In this document: positions 61,347 to 64,000 of the stretch, in pieces
Layout of the letters: the number at the start of each line of letters is the position of its first letter
Position numbering within the stretch: the stretch's first letter is position 1
Origin: Ursus arctos
Taxonomy: Eukaryota; Chordata; Mammalia; Carnivora; Ursidae
Direction: 5' to 3'
DNA: 64,000 nt
Assembly (NCBI RefSeq): GCF_023065955.2
Contig: NW_026622808.1
Location: forward strand, 35,166,475 to 35,230,474
The notes under the pieces: generated by a model
What the model saw: only the letters and a program-made list of their open reading frames with translations
What the model was told of the DNA's origin: nothing
Databases searched by the model: none
Program-made: the position numbers and the translations under genes

Positions 61347-61545
61347 GAGTGCCTGGGTGAGCAGTCGGTTAAGCGTCTGCCTTTGGCTCTGGTCATGGTC
61401 CCAGGGTCCTGGGATCGAGCCCCACGTCGGGCTCCCTGCTCAGCGGGGAACCTGCTTCTCCCTCTCCCTCTGCCTGCTGCTCTGCCTACTTGTGCTGTCT
61501 GTCAAATAAATAAATAAAATCTTAAAAAAGAAAAAGGAAAAACTA
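61347..61545 (+). repeat. Can-SINE (SINEC), plus, NISCH intron 3
   Basis: The head 'gcctgggtgagcagtcggtt' (a few bases lost) is followed by 'aagcgtctgcctttggctct' and an AAATAAATAAAT tail. Confidence 0.92.
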
Positions 61546-61586
61546 AGTGAAGGGGGATGAATTAGAAAAAGAAGTCCAATAGGAGG

Positions 61587-61789
61587 GGTGACTGGGTGGT
61601 GCAGTCAGTTGGGCGACTCACTCTTGGTTTTGGCTCAGGTTAGTGATCTCAGGGTTGTAGGATCGAGCCCCACATCGAGCTCTGCACTCAGCGGGGAGTC
61701 TGCTTGGGATTCTCCCTCCCTCTCCCTCTCTGCTCCTCCCCTCTCTCTCTCTTTCTCTCTCTTCCTCTCAAATAAAAAATATTTTTAAA
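61587..61789 (+). repeat. Can-SINE (SINEC), plus, with target-site duplication
   Basis: A diverged head ('gactgggtggtgcagtcagt') is followed by a (CT)n tract and A-rich tail. It is flanked by AAGTCCAATAGGAG at 61572-61585 and 61790-61803. It lies 40 bases downstream of another SINE. Confidence 0.92.
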
Positions 61790-62193
61790 AAGTCCAATAG
61801 GAGGCATTTTTTTTTTTAAAAATCAAGGGATACAACCCTGTAATCAGATATTCTGCTAGAAAATGATGGTATAGCTGTGGATTTGTTGACATAGGAGAAT
61901 AAGTATGTTACTATATGAAGCGAGCGTTCCATTAAATGGTGTGTAGGATATGGTCCCGTTTTTATGAAAAGAAGTTAATGGACTATATTTGCCTAGGAAA
62001 GTTCTGAAAGATCATACACCACAGTACTAGGAGTAGTTAATCTCTGGGTGACATTTTTTGATAATTGACATTTAATTGTTTTCCTTTTATGTGATGAAGA
62101 TATGAAAAAATCCACTCCATTTTCAGGCTCACCTTTTAAGAAGGGACCTGTGGGTTGTGGTCTTAAAGGCTCAAATATGTTTACAGCACAACT

Positions 62194-62391
62194 TAATTTT
62201 TTTTTTAAATTTTATTGTTTATTTGACAGAAAGAGAGGCAGCAAGAGAGGGAACACAAGCAGTGGGAGTGGGAGAGGGAGAAGCAGGCTTCCTGCTGAGT
62301 GGGGAGCCCATTGGGGGCTTGATCCCAGGAAGCTGGGATCGTGACCTGAGCCAAAGGTGGACGCTTAACCACTGAGCCACCCAAGCGCCCC
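62194..62391 (-). repeat. Can-SINE (SINEC), minus, NISCH intron 3
   Basis: The poly-T left end is followed by 'agtgggagtgggagagggag'. At the right end 'gcttaaccactgagccaccc' plus 'aagcgcccc' is the complement of the tRNA-like head. Short CACAACTT flanks may be the target duplication. Confidence 0.92.
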
Positions 62392-62539
62392 TACAACACA
62401 ACTTTTTAAAAGTGCTTTCAGAGTAAGACAGCTGAACCTTTTTTTGGAGTGCTAGATAGAACCTGGAAATTTGGTGATGACGCTAGCGTTGGGTCACTAA
62501 GCTTGGAGGGGCTGTGGAAAATGGGTGGCATTTACATAT

Positions 62540-62612
62540 AGACTATATATATATTTATATATATATATATACACACACACACATATATATATGTATATAT
62601 ATATGTATGTTT
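62540..62612. repeat. (TA)n/(CA)n compound microsatellite
   Basis: Alternating TA runs surround a short CA run (62570-62583). Confidence 0.9.
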
Positions 62613-63029
62613 TGGATTTTAGTATATACCAGCAGCTGTGTAGTTAGCAGTTTCCTGTTGTAGACATTTTTTCACGTTTTCTTTCCTTATGTGAGGAAAA
62701 ATTTCCGTTCCTTATGTGAGCGTTTCAGATAAACTTTACCGGTTAGTATTTTAGGAAATGCTCTTCTTTAAGAAAGCTTTGGTTAGCCATTTAAGGATAA
62801 AACTTGGTAAGCAGCCCTTTGAAAGTATAATTCATTGCTTAAGACCTAGGTGTTTGAGGAGCAGGTTTGCCCAGCTCTGAGCATGGAAAGGCCTGGACTG
62901 CTCTTCTGAGATAGGTTTGCCTGAGGTGGGCCTGGGCCAGCCCACATCTGAGGTTCTGTTTTGAGGCATGCTTTACTGCTTGGAGCAGTTTGAATTGTTA
63001 TCAGAAGGGCTTCTGGGTTATGTAAATCC

Positions 63030-63161
63030 TGGGGGGGGCGGCGAGGAAGAAACAGGCTCCTCACTGAGCAAGGAGCCAGATGCAGCTGGATCCCAGGACC
63101 CTGGGATCATGACCTGAGCTGAAGGCAGACGCTTAACCGACTGAGCCACCCAGGCGTCCCA
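63030..63161 (-). repeat. Partial Can-SINE (SINEC), minus
   Basis: 'gcttaaccgactgagccacc' plus 'caggcgtccc' at the right end is the complement of the SINE head. The left side is truncated and starts at a G-run. About 130 bases. Confidence 0.88.
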
Positions 63162-63189
63162 AAATTCACTCTCTTAAATATGCAATTCC

Positions 63190-63380
63190 TGGGGCACCCG
63201 GGTGGCTTCAGTCCATTAAGTGACTGACTCTTGGTTTCAGCTCAGGTCATAGTTTCAGGGTCCTGAGATCCAGCTCAGCGGGGACTCTGCTTCTCTCTCT
63301 CCCTCTTCCTCTCCCCCTGCTTGTGCATGTGTGCATGCTCTTTCTCTCTCAAATAAATAAATCTCACAAAAAGAAAAAAA
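63190..63380 (+). repeat. Can-SINE (SINEC), plus
   Basis: The head 'ctggggcacccgggtggctt' is followed by a (CT)n tract and an AAATAAATAAAT tail. It lies only about 30 bases from the previous, oppositely oriented SINE. Confidence 0.9.
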
Positions 63381-63394
63381 GATTGAAAGTATAC

Positions 63395-64000
63395 AATCCC
63401 CTGGTTTTAGTATATTCACAGTGTTGTGCAGATATTACCACTAATTCCAGAACATTCATCACTCTGAAGAGGAACCTTGTACCCATCAGCAATCACTAAT
63501 GTACTTTCTGTCCCCATGGATTTGCCTATTCTGGACATTTCATATAAATGGAATCATACAAATACAGCCTTGGTGATGGGCTTCTTTCACTTAATGTGAA
63601 GCTTTCAAGGTCCATTCGTATTGTAGTTTGGTCCTTTTTGCCTGAGTCATATTCTGCTGATTAGATATACGACATTATCCATCAGTTGATGACATCTGGG
63701 TTGTTTCTGCCTTTTGGCTAGTATGAATAATGCTGCTGTGGACATTCATATATAAGGTTTTGTGTGTACTGAGTTTCCCTTTCTGTTGGGTATACATAAA
63801 GAGCGGCATTGCTGGATCACATGGCAACGTTAGCCTTTTGAGGAACTGCCAAGTTTTTTTCCATAGTGGCAGCACCATTGTACATTCCCATCAGCAGCGC
63901 GCAGGTTCCGCTCTCCCCACATCCTTGTCAAACTTGTTACTGGCTACTTGTTTGATAACCATCCTAGTGGGTGTGAAGTGTTATCTCAAGGTGCTTTTGA
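63395..64000 (-). repeat. Antisense L1 fragment running off the right edge
   Basis: 'ggttttagtatattcacagt', 'gctggatcacatggcaacgt' and 'ccatcctagtgggtgtgaag' are reverse-complemented sequence of the L1 ORF2 3' end and 3' UTR. Old and diverged. It resembles the block at 19.6-22.1 kb. Confidence 0.8.

Noticed and set aside
61347..61420. tRNA-like sequence (tRNA-Lys resemblance)
   Set aside because: It is the head of a Can-SINE with diverged arms and an attached CT/A tail. The same applies to all other SINE heads here, so no functional tRNA gene was called.

Overview
The window is nuclear DNA of a carnivoran mammal, most likely a dog-like (caniform) carnivore. Many tRNA-Lys-derived Can-SINE (SINEC) elements with the typical head 'gcctgggtggctcag' are present, together with a young carnivore-type L1. 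All genes are intron-split with standard vertebrate splice sites. I recognise six genes, in the order of human 3p21.1: DNAH1(+), BAP1(-), PHF7(+), SEMA3G(-), TNNC1(-), NISCH(+). Every coding exon inside the window was placed by splice site, phase and reading frame, and the phases add up for each gene.

Layout: 1-6480 holds the last 13 coding exons of DNAH1 (axonemal dynein heavy chain motor C-terminus). It converges on BAP1 (complete, 17 coding exons, 729 codons, 7.0-15.8 kb). BAP1 starts in a GC-box-rich CpG island (15.6-16.55 kb), which is probably shared head-to-head with PHF7 (complete CDS, 10 coding exons, 383 codons, 18.2-26.8 kb). PHF7's large intron holds several kb of antisense L1. 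From 27.2 to 38.7 kb lies repeat-bearing intergenic DNA, including an L1 with an exact 16-bp target duplication. SEMA3G (complete CDS, 16 coding exons, 770 codons) fills 38.7-47.9 kb on the minus strand. After a 5-kb gene-free stretch comes TNNC1 (complete, 6 exons, 161 codons) at 53.2-56.0 kb on the minus strand. NISCH begins in a second CpG island at 57.2-57.7 kb. Its first three coding exons (PX domain) are in the window and the gene runs off the right edge through a SINE/L1-rich intron.

The genes are neighbours by ancient synteny, not a shared pathway: ciliary motor, nuclear deubiquitinase, testis histone-reader/E3 ligase, secreted guidance cue, cardiac calcium sensor and endosomal/integrin adaptor. 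I found no undescribed biological system. The observations most worth a second look are: SEMA3G intron 7, made almost wholly of three near-identical 159-bp tandem copies; a GC-AG intron in DNAH1; a CACC/MEF3/MEF2 cluster in TNNC1 intron 1; a possible short in-frame loss near the SEMA3G C-terminus; and the L1 insertion just downstream of PHF7.
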